The notes: generated from the sequence alone by a model not told the origin. Counted from the stretch's first letter, positions 10,146 through 18,389 are shown. The stretch: DNA of 64,000 nucleotides from Candidatus Thiothrix anitrata (GCF_017901155.1 NZ_CP072800.1:1143283-1207282), one strand, 5' to 3'. Made by a program: numbers and translations.

Positions 10146-11576
10146 ATGACAAAACAGAATGTGCCTAAACAGGCAACCGCTGGGACAAGTTCCAAATTTA
10201 CGATGATTAATACCACGATTGCGGTGGTAATCCTATTTCTTGCTGCTGCGAATGGTATTTTCACTTATGCAGGGGCATTCCTGTATTTAGAGGAGATGCT
10301 CTACGCGCTATTGTTCGCTGTCGCGGTACAGTTTGCGATTGCAGTGTCGTTGCTAGCATTTCCGTTGGTACACGGTCTGGGGAAAATTGCTTTAGTGGTC
10401 GTCTATGCCGCAGCCTTATTGCTTTCGACCTTAAGTGCTTACACTTACATTTATATCAGCAGCTTGCCGGGTCAAAATACCGTTTACAGTGTCGATACGG
10501 GTATGAAAGCAGCTATTAGCACTGGATTAAGTGATGTTTTAGCAGCGGAACAGCAATTTTTGCGTGATGCTGATGGCAATGTGGTGGAAACCAAACGCTT
10601 GATGGATGAGGAAGGGCGTAGTGGTGGGCGTTCAGGCTTAGGGCCGGGTAAGGGGCCTGCGTATTACGCGAAAGTGGATGATTACGAGCAAGCACGTGTG
10701 CAGCAGCAAATTGCCCAAGACAATTTCAAAAATCTGCGCGAGCAATTGGCAGTGGTGAATCAGCAATTGTCTGCCGGTGGTGATGAGGTGGTGCGTGATG
10801 GTTTGTTGGTGGAGCTTTCCAAGGTGCGTGCTGCCACGAATACCGAAACCAGTAAGCAAGCGTTAACAGGCTTGATTAAAAATGATTTGGGTAATCTGCA
10901 AAATCCGGTGGAGCGTGCCATGGAGACGTTGCTGGAACCCAAGGAGTATTCCCTGCAAGTCATCGTTGGCCTGATTTGGGCGGCGGTATTCGATTTGGTC
11001 GCGCTGTTTTTGGGGATTGTGCGTTATTACTTGATGGTTCCGGGTAAGCCATTTTTCCAATCGGTGTATGACGGGTTGCTGGCTATGGCGATGTTTGTGA
11101 TGCGTTTGTTCCATTTGCGTAAAGATGCGGCTTATCAATTCAGTAAATCGGCAGGTTATCAACAGCATCAGCACGAAATTCCGTTGAATTCCCCGGAAAT
11201 GCAAACCTTTGCCACGCGCTTATTGGTGGGTAGCCAAATGGCTTCAGCGGATGATGAAGACCCAGCAGAGCCATTACGCACCCTGATCAGCTTTATCCAG
11301 CCATTGCATTTAGAAGGCGAAGAACAACAAGTCGGGATTCCGTTTGAGAGCGTTGATGAAGAACCGCGTTTGAAAACTTTGTTGGCAATGCTGATCCAAA
11401 GTGGCGTGTTGCTGTACCGCCGCGACGCAGATTGCTACGTCTTGAATGCGGCGGAAAACATGGCGCAAAAAGTTATGGTGTTCATCCGTATGGGGATGCG
11501 CAACAGTCCGGATAGTTTGCTGGCTCCAGCGGCGTTTTTGCTGGGGCCGGATCAGCGGCACGCGGCGTTGCAGTAA
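10146..11576 (+). CDS. polytopic membrane protein with coiled-coil loop, function unknown
   Basis: 476 residues from the ATG at 10146 (MTKQNVPKQATAG), preceded by GAGG about 12 bases upstream; upstream in-frame starts at 10098, 10122 and 10134 are possible. Three hydrophobic segments lie in the first 105 residues (INTTIAVVILFLAAANGIF, ...MLYALLFAVAVQFAIAV, ...KIALVVVYAAALLLSTLSAYTYIYI). A long polar, helical region (about 150-265) rich in Gln and Glu follows, then another membrane segment (VIVGLIWAAVFDLVALFLGIV) and a cytosolic C-terminal domain of about 150 residues. No family is recognised. The arrangement (membrane, coiled coil, membrane, soluble tail) looks like a scaffold or signalling protein. 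Confidence 0.7.
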   Translation: MTKQNVPKQATAGTSSKFTMINTTIAVVILFLAAANGIFTYAGAFLYLEEMLYALLFAVAVQFAIAVSLLAFPLVHGLGKIALVVVYAAALLLSTLSAYTYIYISSLPGQNTVYSVDTGMKAAISTGLSDVLAAEQQFLRDADGNVVETKRLMDEEGRSGGRSGLGPGKGPAYYAKVDDYEQARVQQQIAQDNFKNLREQLAVVNQQLSAGGDEVVRDGLLVELSKVRAATNTETSKQALTGLIKNDLGNLQNPVERAMETLLEPKEYSLQVIVGLIWAAVFDLVALFLGIVRYYLMVPGKPFFQSVYDGLLAMAMFVMRLFHLRKDAAYQFSKSAGYQQHQHEIPLNSPEMQTFATRLLVGSQMASADDEDPAEPLRTLISFIQPLHLEGEEQQVGIPFESVDEEPRLKTLLAMLIQSGVLLYRRDADCYVLNAAENMAQKVMVFIRMGMRNSPDSLLAPAAFLLGPDQRHAALQ

Positions 11577-11583
11577 GCGTGCG

Positions 11584-12525
11584 TTACAACACGCCTGCTG
11601 CCTGTTGATCCGCATGATACGACGAGCGCACCATCGGGCCACTTGCTACTTGGCTAAAGCCCATTGATTTGGCAATCACCGCCAGCTCTGCAAATTCATC
11701 CGGGGTCACGAAGCGGTCAACCGGTAAATGGTGGCGGCTGGGTTGCAAATATTGCCCCAAAGTCAGCATATCGCAATCGTGATCGCGTAAATCTTGCAGG
11801 GTAACAATCACTTCTTCGTTGGTTTCGCCCAGCCCCAGCATTAAACCGGATTTGCTGGGTATGTGCGGAAACCGCTGTTTAAACGCCTTGATCAGGTTCA
11901 GCGAATACTGGTAATCCGCACCGGGGCGAGATTGTTTGTACAAGCGCGGCACGGTTTCCATATTGTGATTGAACACGTCCGGCGGTGCGCTTTCGAGAAT
12001 GTGCAAAGCGATTTCCATGCGTCCCCGGAAATCAGGGGTGAGGATTTCGATTTTCAGTTCGGGGTTTAATTCGCGTGCGGTTTGAATGCACTTGACGAAA
12101 TGTTCCGCGCCGCCATCGCGCAAATCATCGCGGTCTACCGAGGTAATCACCACGTAACGCAAGCCCATTGCCTGAATGGTTTGCGCCATATTGAGCGGTT
12201 CGTCAGTATCCAGCGGTAACGGTTTGCCGTGGGAAACATCGCAAAACGGGCAGCGGCGTGTGCAAATATCGCCCATAATCATAAAGGTTGCCGTACCGTG
12301 GGTGAAGCATTCGCCTAAATTCGGGCAGTTCGCTTCCTCGCACACGGTATGCAATTTTTGTTCACGCAATACCGCTTTGAGGCGTTTGACTTCCGGGGTG
12401 GATGGAGCTTTAGCCTTGATCCATGCAGGTTTGCGGCGAAATTCGGTGGTCGGCTCAATTTTAATCGGAATACGCGCAACTTTGTCTGCACCGCGTTCTT
12501 TATGACCGGGTTCCTTGCGTTCCAT
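11584..12525 (-). CDS. lipA: lipoyl synthase LipA
   Basis: Radical SAM enzyme that inserts two sulfurs into octanoyl-protein to make lipoate. Both [4Fe-4S] cluster motifs are intact: the auxiliary cluster Cys62, Cys67, Cys73 ([12 protein letters not shown]) and the SAM cluster Cys88, Cys92, Cys95 (CTRRCPFC). The C-terminal RSSYHAD serine, the third-site ligand of the auxiliary cluster, is present. Length (313 aa) is typical. No lipB is adjacent. It ends 7 bp from the stop of the convergent membrane protein gene. Confidence 0.96.
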   Translation of the reverse strand: MERKEPGHKERGADKVARIPIKIEPTTEFRRKPAWIKAKAPSTPEVKRLKAVLREQKLHTVCEEANCPNLGECFTHGTATFMIMGDICTRRCPFCDVSHGKPLPLDTDEPLNMAQTIQAMGLRYVVITSVDRDDLRDGGAEHFVKCIQTARELNPELKIEILTPDFRGRMEIALHILESAPPDVFNHNMETVPRLYKQSRPGADYQYSLNLIKAFKQRFPHIPSKSGLMLGLGETNEEVIVTLQDLRDHDCDMLTLGQYLQPSRHHLPVDRFVTPDEFAELAVIAKSMGFSQVASGPMVRSSYHADQQAAGVL

Positions 12526-12671
12526 AGTAATTCTTGTCTCAGTTGGTGGATTGTCGACACATTATAAGCCGGAATGCCCGTTTGTGCGCAAACCATTGCG
12601 TTTGTCGGTGATATGCGGATGCCAGCATAGGGGTTTTGCTAAACTCCGTTAAAACCTTGGATTGTGCGACT

Positions 12672-13094
12672 ATGATAAAAATTACCCCTAATATTGATTA
12701 TGTTTTTGCCTTAGAACTATCACGTAGCAATATGGCTGACTATTACACGCGCCACGAGTTGGTTTGGGATGATCCCTGTTATGAGCGATTGTGGGCTGGA
12801 TCGGAGAATTTCGGGCTGTACCATGAGGATCGTTGTGTGGGGCTGGTGCGTTTGAATGCGACAGATGAGATTTGTCATCTTGCTGATTTGCAAGTTATTC
12901 CCGGGATGCAAGGGCAGGGTGTGGGCAGTTATGCTTTGGACTACATGCGCAAACTTGCCAAAATCCGAGGTAAACAGCAGATGCGTTTGCTGGTGTTTAT
13001 TGATAATCCGGTAAGGGAGTTTTATCAACGGTGTGGTTTTCGTATCCTTGAACAGGAAGGGGTATTTTATCAGATGGAATGCACGTTGCTGTAA
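12672..13094 (+). CDS. GNAT-family N-acetyltransferase
   Basis: Acetyl-CoA dependent N-acetyltransferase fold of 140 residues. Motif A, which binds the CoA pyrophosphate, is LADLQVIPGMQGQGVGSYAL (Q-x-x-G-x-G); the C-terminal NPVREFYQRCGFRIL is motif B with the usual FY-x-x-x-GF pattern. The start at MIKITPNID was preferred over an upstream in-frame ATG at 12636 because it starts the fold directly. The substrate cannot be predicted. The gene is monocistronic and convergent with soxB, with a terminator between them. Confidence 0.8.
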   Translation: MIKITPNIDYVFALELSRSNMADYYTRHELVWDDPCYERLWAGSENFGLYHEDRCVGLVRLNATDEICHLADLQVIPGMQGQGVGSYALDYMRKLAKIRGKQQMRLLVFIDNPVREFYQRCGFRILEQEGVFYQMECTLL

Positions 13095-13096
13095 AC

Positions 13097-13121
13097 AAAA
13101 AGGCGAATCCGAAGATTCGCC
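13097..13121 (-). terminator. rho-independent terminator of soxB
   Basis: Read on the minus strand: 8-bp stem GGCGAATC, UUCG tetraloop, GATTCGCC, then TTTTT. The stem is at 13102-13121 and the T run at 13097-13101. It lies 50 bp after the soxB stop and can also act on the convergent acetyltransferase gene. Confidence 0.8.
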
Positions 13122-13125
13122 CAAG

Positions 13126-13148
13126 CTGCTGAAACGGGAATTCAGCAG
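13126..13148. terminator. second hairpin between GNAT gene and soxB
   Basis: Perfect 8-bp inverted repeat CTGCTGAA / TTCAGCAG with a 7-base loop, just beside the terminator at 13097-13121. There is no T run on either side, so its role is less clear; it may strengthen termination or protect the RNA end. Confidence 0.45.
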
Positions 13149-13171
13149 TAGTTAGGACACGTTGTTAACGG

Positions 13172-14917
13172 TTACGCTAAACCTTCGTTGCCATCCACAT
13201 TTTTTAGTTTCGGCGTATTCAGCTCAATCTTGCCAATGGTCTTTTTGTCGCGCAGGTAATCAGCGACTACTTCCCATATTTGCTTGTTCTTGGGTACTTC
13301 TTCCTGAACGCTTGCCCAGCCTGCCACGGGGTAGGTTTTTGCCGCATCCAGTGGTTTGCCATCCAGCATCATATCGGATACCCGCTCGCCCATTTTGGCA
13401 GTCGGGTCAAAGGTGAATTTCAAGCCACCGACGCGCACCATGTCGCCGCCTTGCTGGTAATAAGGGTCTTCGTTGAAGAGGTTATCTGCCACGTCTTCAA
13501 GGATGGTTTTTACCATTTCACCGGTCATTTCGTTACGTGTTACCGTGCCGTAAGTGATTGCGGTTTGGTCAGCAACGTGTTCAAACGTGATTGGCTGCCC
13601 CGGCAGGACGCTTGTGCCCCAACGGAAGCCCGGTGAAAACGCCATCGGTGCATCCAGCTCTTGCATCAGCGCGTCGCAGATCAATTGGTCGAAAGTACCG
13701 TTGAAATTGCCACGGCGGTATAGTACGTCATCACAGACCGCGAGTTCTTCCGCCAATTCTTTCTGGTACGGTTCACGGATTTTGTCGATGAGTGCCTGCA
13801 TGTCCTTGTTGGCTTCCAACAAGTTAGAGAATACCGGCAGTAATTTGTAACGGAAATCCGCGACTTTGCCGTCTTTGACATCCAGATCGAGTACGCCGAG
13901 GAATTTGCCGTTAGAGCCAGCATTCGTGACCAGCGTTTTGCCGCCTGCATTTTCTACCACTACCGGTTGGAATACGCCATCGTGGGTATGACCGCCCATA
14001 ATCGCGTCAATGCCAGTGACTTTGCTGGCCATTTTCAGGTCAACGTCCATGCCGTTGTGCGACAGCACGATAACTACTTTCGCGCCTTTGCTACGCGCAT
14101 CGTCAACCGCTTGTTGCATGTCAGAATCACGGATACCGAAGCTCCAATCAGCCACCATGTGACGTGGGTTGGCAACGGGTACGTAAGGGAATGCCTGCCC
14201 AACAATGGCCACTGGCACGCCGTTGATTTCTTTGATCACGAACGGTTCAAATACGCGCTCGTCAAAGTCATTGCTGAAAACGTTTTGCGCGACGAAATCA
14301 ATTTTGCCTGCGAAATCTTTCTCAACGATTTCTTTGACACGATCCGCGCCGAAGGTCATTTCCCAGTGCGGGGTCATGACATCTACGCCGAGGGCAAGCT
14401 GTGCGTCTACCATGTCTTGCGCGTTGGTTTTCAACGCTGTCCACGAACCTTGCCAAGTATCACCGCCGTCCAGCAGCAATGAGCCAGGGCGTTGCGCACG
14501 TACTTGGTCAACCAAGGTTTTCAGGTGGGCAAAACCGCCGACTTTGCCGTATTTTTTTGCGGCTTCAACGTAATCAATGTAGGTGAAAGCGTGCGCATCC
14601 ATCGTACCGGCTTCGATGCCGTACTTTTTCAGGAAGTGTTCGCCGACCAAGTGCGGCACTGCACCTTTCATGCTGCCGATACCCAGATTCACGTTCGGCT
14701 CGCGGAAGTAAATCGGTAATAATTGCGCGTGGCAGTCGGTGTAATGCATCAAGGATACATTGCCGAAGGCGGGCAGTTCATACGGGTTGTTGGGGGCTTT
14801 GACAGACGTTTTGTCGCCTTCTTTGGCGGCATCATCGGCGAAGGCGTTATTCAGGCTGAAACCGGCAACGCTGGCAGCCGCCAACATTTGCATAAATTCA
14901 CGACGGGTTAAACTCAC
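13172..14917 (-). CDS. soxB: thiosulfohydrolase SoxB
   Basis: Periplasmic dimanganese enzyme that hydrolyses the sulfonate from SoxY-bound S-thiosulfonate, releasing sulfate. The chosen start is a GTG at 14917 with a near-perfect ribosome binding site (GAGGAGAG, 6-7 bases upstream); it gives 581 residues starting MSLTRREFMQMLAAASVAG, a Tat signal with the twin arginine, as expected for a folded metalloprotein. The ATG at 14992 would bury the Tat motif. Metal-binding motifs of the 5'-nucleotidase-like fold are present: YTDCHAQL, LDGGDTWQGS, LSHNGMDVD and GGHTHD. It stands alone, divergent from the ECF sigma gene, with the rest of the sox genes 6 kb away. Confidence 0.95.
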   Translation of the reverse strand: MSLTRREFMQMLAAASVAGFSLNNAFADDAAKEGDKTSVKAPNNPYELPAFGNVSLMHYTDCHAQLLPIYFREPNVNLGIGSMKGAVPHLVGEHFLKKYGIEAGTMDAHAFTYIDYVEAAKKYGKVGGFAHLKTLVDQVRAQRPGSLLLDGGDTWQGSWTALKTNAQDMVDAQLALGVDVMTPHWEMTFGADRVKEIVEKDFAGKIDFVAQNVFSNDFDERVFEPFVIKEINGVPVAIVGQAFPYVPVANPRHMVADWSFGIRDSDMQQAVDDARSKGAKVVIVLSHNGMDVDLKMASKVTGIDAIMGGHTHDGVFQPVVVENAGGKTLVTNAGSNGKFLGVLDLDVKDGKVADFRYKLLPVFSNLLEANKDMQALIDKIREPYQKELAEELAVCDDVLYRRGNFNGTFDQLICDALMQELDAPMAFSPGFRWGTSVLPGQPITFEHVADQTAITYGTVTRNEMTGEMVKTILEDVADNLFNEDPYYQQGGDMVRVGGLKFTFDPTAKMGERVSDMMLDGKPLDAAKTYPVAGWASVQEEVPKNKQIWEVVADYLRDKKTIGKIELNTPKLKNVDGNEGLA

Positions 14918-14964
14918 GTTTTCTCTCCTCAAACGGACTGAAGTTGTTCTTGCTACAGGGGTAG

Positions 14965-14990
14965 TGACGGGGTACAGGTAAAAATATTCC
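14965..14990 (-). promoter_or_regulatory. ECF-type promoter candidate for soxB
   Basis: On the minus strand GGAAT (14986-14990), a 16-base spacer, then CGTCA (14965-14969). This fits the general ECF sigma pattern of a GGAA-type -35 and a CGTC-type -10. Transcription would start about 40 bases before the soxB GTG. A very similar sequence precedes the second soxY. The assignment to the adjacent ECF sigma is inference. Confidence 0.4.
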
Positions 14991-15007
14991 ATCTTTTTTG
15001 GAATATT
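14983..15007. promoter_or_regulatory. inverted repeat in the soxB / ECF sigma divergent promoter
   Basis: Perfect 9-bp arms AATATTCCA and TGGAATATT separated by TCTTTTT, in the 146-bp gap between the divergent soxB and sigma genes. Each arm presents GGAATATT outward, so it could be two back-to-back -35 elements or an operator for a dimeric regulator. Confidence 0.45.
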
Positions 15008-15063
15008 ACGGCGTTTTTCGGCATCATGTGCAATAGAACTGCTAGGAGACTTTAATACATAAC

Positions 15064-15603
15064 ATGTTTAGTCAGTATTTTCGCTTTAACCGTCTTGATC
15101 ATCAGTTGTCGGAACACCGCGCTAGGCTGCATCGTATGGCAGTGGCATGGTGTGGTGACAGTACGTTAGCGGACGATTTGGTGCAAGACACCCTTGCAAA
15201 AGCCTTGGAAAAACAAGAGCAGCTTAAAGATGAAGCGCGTTTGGGTGCGTGGTTGTACAAAATCCTGCACAACTGTTGGATGGAGCATTTACGCACCCAA
15301 AAGCCGACGCTGGACATTGACGAGATGGAGTTAACGTGTACGGATTGCCCCGAAAAACACTTCGCCGCTGATCAATTGGCAACGCAAGTGCGCATGGCGG
15401 TGGAGTCGCTGCCCATTAATCAATGCCAAGTGATGACTTTAGTGGATTTGGAAGGGTGCAGCTACGAACAAGTTGCTGCTATTCTCGACATTCCGGTAGG
15501 AACGGTGATGAGTCGCCTCAGCCGCGCCCGCGAAGCTATGAAAAAACGCCTGCAAGGCATACGCCAAACTGACAACGTTCACTATTTACGGAGAGTGAAA
15601 TGA
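15064..15603 (+). CDS. ECF-family RNA polymerase sigma factor
   Basis: 179-residue sigma-70 factor of the extracytoplasmic function type. Region 2 spans about residues 18-85 (LHRMAVAWCGDSTLADDLVQDTLAKAL, then LGAWLYKILHNCWMEHLR, the core-binding and -10 recognising parts) and region 4 about residues 118-165 (ALL ECF-like VESLPINQCQVM, YEQVAAILDIPVGTVMSRLSRAREAM, the helix-turn-helix for -35 recognition). A GGAG ribosome site precedes the ATG. Its stop overlaps the anti-sigma start (ATGA at 15600). It is divergent from soxB. The probable target set is itself and sox genes, judged from shared upstream motifs. Confidence 0.92.
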   Translation: MFSQYFRFNRLDHQLSEHRARLHRMAVAWCGDSTLADDLVQDTLAKALEKQEQLKDEARLGAWLYKILHNCWMEHLRTQKPTLDIDEMELTCTDCPEKHFAADQLATQVRMAVESLPINQCQVMTLVDLEGCSYEQVAAILDIPVGTVMSRLSRAREAMKKRLQGIRQTDNVHYLRRVK

Positions 15604-16292
15604 ACCTAGATCAGCTAACCATTCACGATCGCCTGCACGCCCTCGCAGACGGGCAATTGGATGCTGAACAAGCCAGCCTCGTGTTAGCTCAGGTGGAAAC
15701 TGACCAAGGGCTGCAAAAACAGTTGTGTGAAATCCAACGCATCAAACATCTGGTGAAATCGGCTTACCCTTTACCTGTTTTGCGTCAACCCGTGCGTCGC
15801 CCATCAGTATGGCAACAGGCAGCGATGGTCATGCTGACCTTCGGTCTCGTTTTTGTTGCCGGTGCAGGGAGCAGCCATTACGCGCCGAAATTCTGGCAAC
15901 CAGAAGGTTTGACGTTGGAAAATGCGGCAGCACACGACGACCGTTTCATCGTGTTTCTGGATTCACACGAGCCTGCCAAATTGGAAAAAGCCTTGGTGAA
16001 GGCTGAAAAACTGGCGCAACAAGTCGAGTCTAAAGATGGCAGTGTGTATGTTGTTACTAGTGCGGAAGGCATTGACTTATTGCGTCTGGGTGAAACTCGG
16101 CATGAAGGTCGTATTTTGCACATGAGCGAGCAATACCCGCACCTGAAATTTGTGGCGTGCAGTAATACGCTGTATTCCTTCAAACAACGTAACGAATTGG
16201 TCGAACTGGTCAATGACACCGAAGTTGCCCCATCCGCCGTGGAATTTGTGGTAAACCACATGCGCGATGGGTGGCGTTATATTGCGATTTGA
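15600..16292 (+). CDS. membrane anti-sigma factor fused to a DsrE-like domain
   Basis: 230 residues, coupled to the ECF sigma by a 4-bp overlap. Residues 1-55 (IHDRLHALADGQLDAEQASLVLAQ...) have the look of an anti-sigma domain without the zinc motif. One membrane segment lies at about 73-90 (AAMVMLTFGLVFVAGAG), putting the rest in the periplasm. Residues 114-230 fit the DsrE/DsrF/TusD-like fold: RFIVFLDSHEPAKLEKAL, VYVVTSAEGIDLL, LKFVACSNTL (Cys187) and the terminal VAPSAVEFVVNHMRDGWRYIAI, which aligns with VIPSGVAEAGRLQSQGYQLLKP of the secreted DsrE-like protein encoded at 17814. A sulfur-sensing role is inference. Its 3' end overlaps vapC by 16 bp. Confidence 0.8.
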   Translation: MNLDQLTIHDRLHALADGQLDAEQASLVLAQVETDQGLQKQLCEIQRIKHLVKSAYPLPVLRQPVRRPSVWQQAAMVMLTFGLVFVAGAGSSHYAPKFWQPEGLTLENAAAHDDRFIVFLDSHEPAKLEKALVKAEKLAQQVESKDGSVYVVTSAEGIDLLRLGETRHEGRILHMSEQYPHLKFVACSNTLYSFKQRNELVELVNDTEVAPSAVEFVVNHMRDGWRYIAI

Positions 16293-16711
16293 ATAGACTG
16301 CATTCCCAGCATTTTGGCGGCTAAGTTCAGACGTTTGTCGAAACAAGCAAACAATAGCGGTAATGGCGTTTGTTGCTGCAAATGCCGTGCTGCTGCGAGA
16401 TGCACGCTGTCATAGGCACGCAGGGAAAAGGCTTCCGCCAATTCTGCGGCACTTTGCAGTAAGCTCAGGTCAGTTTCGACTTGCAAATAATCGACCCAAT
16501 CCTCTGCGAATGCTTGTTTTAAGGCTTCAAAGGTGGGCGTGTCGACATCATTTTCACGGTGACGGCGTGCTAATGCTGCATGAAATTCAACAAAGGCAAT
16601 TTGGTGCGAGGCGATAACGTCCGCTTGCTGTTGAAGTTCGTTAACCACATCAGAATAGGCTTCCTGCACATACAACTTCACGAGGGCGGAAGTGTCCAGA
16701 TAGAGCAGCAT
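16277..16711 (-). CDS. vapC: PIN-domain ribonuclease toxin (VapC type)
   Basis: 144 residues with the PIN fold. The acidic metal-binding residues are visible: Asp6 in LLYLDTSALVKLY, a Glu in the AFVEFHAAL helix, and Asp in LRAYDSVHLAAA, with a further Asp in ACFDKRL near the C-terminus. VapC toxins cleave tRNA or rRNA when the antitoxin is lost. The start ATG overlaps the antitoxin stop (TAATG), the standard antitoxin-first arrangement. The 3' end overlaps the anti-sigma gene on the other strand by 16 bp, which suggests the pair was inserted or eroded up to that point. Confidence 0.88.
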   Translation of the reverse strand: MLLYLDTSALVKLYVQEAYSDVVNELQQQADVIASHQIAFVEFHAALARRHRENDVDTPTFEALKQAFAEDWVDYLQVETDLSLLQSAAELAEAFSLRAYDSVHLAAARHLQQQTPLPLLFACFDKRLNLAAKMLGMQSIQIAI

Positions 16712-16965
16712 TAGCGCATTTCCAACACAGTATCGGCAAGGGATTTGCCGCGTAATGTGGGGCGTGGTCGATTCAGAGTGGGTTTTTTACCCAGCCAATG
16801 CACATTGGGAATATTGCCCAGCAATGTTTGAGAAGCAGGAGCGGGGACCGAGATGAGACGTGCTACCACCTGTTTGTAGGAAGTCAGCCATACGGTATGC
16901 CCCGCCTGTGCTTGTCGGATGTAATGGGAGGGGTTTACTTTTAGTTCACGAATAGAGATTTGCAT
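16711..16965 (-). CDS. antitoxin of the Phd/YefM type (VapB partner)
   Basis: 84 residues. The N-terminus MQISIRELKVNPSHYIRQAQAGHTVWLTSYKQVVARL is the Phd/YefM DNA-binding fold; the C-terminal tail with NRPRPTLRGKSLADTVLEMR is the disordered toxin-binding part (the RGKSLADTVLEMR ending is common in antitoxins of PIN toxins). Such antitoxins repress their own operon. The stop overlaps the vapC start. Confidence 0.88.
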   Translation of the reverse strand: MQISIRELKVNPSHYIRQAQAGHTVWLTSYKQVVARLISVPAPASQTLLGNIPNVHWLGKKPTLNRPRPTLRGKSLADTVLEMR

Positions 16966-17022
16966 GATATACCTAATGAGACTACGTTTTTCAGATAATT
17001 ATAGTCTCAAGTAGGATTTTTA

Positions 17023-17745
17023 CTAGAGCTTTTTACTGGTGGACTCACCCCAATCCAAATTGTTGCAAGCCTCGCACTCTTCTTTTAGCACGCCCATCCA
17101 GACTAACAAGGAGTGCACTTTGCAACCCGCGCAGAAACCCAATACAGTTTCCATCCACATAAATCCAAAACAGACCCACACCATTACCAGTGGAATCCAG
17201 GACGGCATGTAGTTGTAGGTTTCAGGAAGTATTTCGCTGCCCGCAACTGCATTCACCCAGCCCGCGAAGATTTCGGGGTTAAAGAAAATCAAACAAGTAA
17301 TGATAAAACTTGCGCCAATCGACCAAGCAAAACGTTTGGGCAATAACGGCTTCCACACCGGGCGTAGATTTTTAGCCAGAAAGCTGCTGAGCAAAATGGT
17401 GGGGGAAAGCCGTGAAGTGCTTACAAACATGCCGGAAATCATTTCAAACAGCGCGTAAAGCAGCACCAACGTTTGTGTACTGTAGTCAAAGGTGCGCTTG
17501 ATCGCTTCGACATTATACAAAATATGCCCATCAAAATCGGTTTCGAGCGTGTCGGTAATTACCGCGCCCGTGATTACCCAATCTGAACCGAAGATAGCAT
17601 CAAACAGCGTGAACGCCATGTAGATGGGAATCGCAAGCAATAGCCCCGCGCGGATGCGCACAGCGGTGTCGTTAATGTAGGGGCTGACTTCGTTGCGGTC
17701 ACGAAACCACAGATCCTTGCAGCAAGTGATGATCCAATTGACCAT
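17023..17745 (-). CDS. DUF4395 membrane protein
   Basis: 240 residues with about four membrane segments. Family landmarks are INDTAVRIRAGLLL near residue 24, LPKRFAWSIGASF in the middle and METVLGFCAGCKVHSLLVW near the end. The CxxC (FCAGC) and a second CEAC close to the C-terminus (EECEACNNLD) are conserved-looking cysteine pairs near the membrane surface. DUF4395 proteins have no established function; they often sit beside thiol or sulfur genes, and here the gene follows the DsrE-like gene by 68 bp. A part in moving sulfur or reductant across the membrane is a guess. Confidence 0.75.
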   Translation of the reverse strand: MVNWIITCCKDLWFRDRNEVSPYINDTAVRIRAGLLLAIPIYMAFTLFDAIFGSDWVITGAVITDTLETDFDGHILYNVEAIKRTFDYSTQTLVLLYALFEMISGMFVSTSRLSPTILLSSFLAKNLRPVWKPLLPKRFAWSIGASFIITCLIFFNPEIFAGWVNAVAGSEILPETYNYMPSWIPLVMVWVCFGFMWMETVLGFCAGCKVHSLLVWMGVLKEECEACNNLDWGESTSKKL

Positions 17746-17813
17746 GAGGGTAATTCCTAGCTTGATAAAGCAGAATGGAGCCGAATGAATTCAGCCCCAT
17801 GCTTGTGCTGCGA

Positions 17814-18389
17814 TTACGGCTTCAGTAACTGATAGCCTTGCGATTGCAAACGGCCTGCTTCCGCTACGCCAGAGGGAATCACGTCTTCTGGTTTGGCATC
17901 GTACAAGTCAGCAAACTTGATTTTGCGCCCGGTCAACGTGTTGTAGCAGATTTGGAATTTCACGCCTTTTTCTTTCAATTCCGCGATTTTAGCGGGCAAT
18001 TTAGAATCAGCATTCATTTCAACCTGCTTGGCAGTAGTCAGCAAGCCTAAACCATCGCCATTCATCACGACAATTGCGTCGGTTTTCTTGCCGGTTTGCT
18101 CCAGTGCTTTGATGTAATTACTGACATTGCCCAGCACGCCGAGGTATTTCTTCTCGTCACCTTCCATTGTGACGTGAACTACCACTTTTTCAGCACCGGC
18201 GTAATAGTCGTCAGCGACTTTGGGCGCAGGCACGCCGGGGTCAAACTTGGCTTCGGCGGGCTTAGCATCCGCAGCCGGGGCAGCGGCGGCTTCTGCTTTC
18301 GGTTCAGCCGGTTTGGCATCGTCAGCGATTGCAAGACCAGCAACGCTGCTGGCAGTCATCAATAAACCCAGTATGATTGGTTTTAACAT
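17814..18389 (-). CDS. periplasmic DsrE-like protein
   Basis: 191 residues. A signal peptide (about residues 1-22, LGLLMTASSVAGLAIA) is followed by an Ala/Pro/Lys-rich linker (residues 23-60, repeats of AKPAE) and a DsrE/DsrF-like domain at 66-191: EKVVVHVTMEGDEKKYLGVLGNVSNYIKAL, IVVMNGDGLGLL, VKFQICYNTL with Cys148, and VIPSGVAEAGRLQSQGYQLLKP. Family members bind or relay sulfane sulfur through this Cys; for the secreted subgroup the function is not established. It is transcribed with the SoxH-like genes upstream and DUF4395 downstream. The same domain is fused to the anti-sigma factor at 15600. Confidence 0.85.
   Translation of the reverse strand: MLKPIILGLLMTASSVAGLAIADDAKPAEPKAEAAAAPAADAKPAEAKFDPGVPAPKVADDYYAGAEKVVVHVTMEGDEKKYLGVLGNVSNYIKALEQTGKKTDAIVVMNGDGLGLLTTAKQVEMNADSKLPAKIAELKEKGVKFQICYNTLTGRKIKFADLYDAKPEDVIPSGVAEAGRLQSQGYQLLKP

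Noticed and set aside
14918-14992. Upstream ATG extension of soxB
   Set aside because: It lacks a ribosome site and would place 25 residues before the Tat signal; the GTG at 14917 has a near-perfect site.
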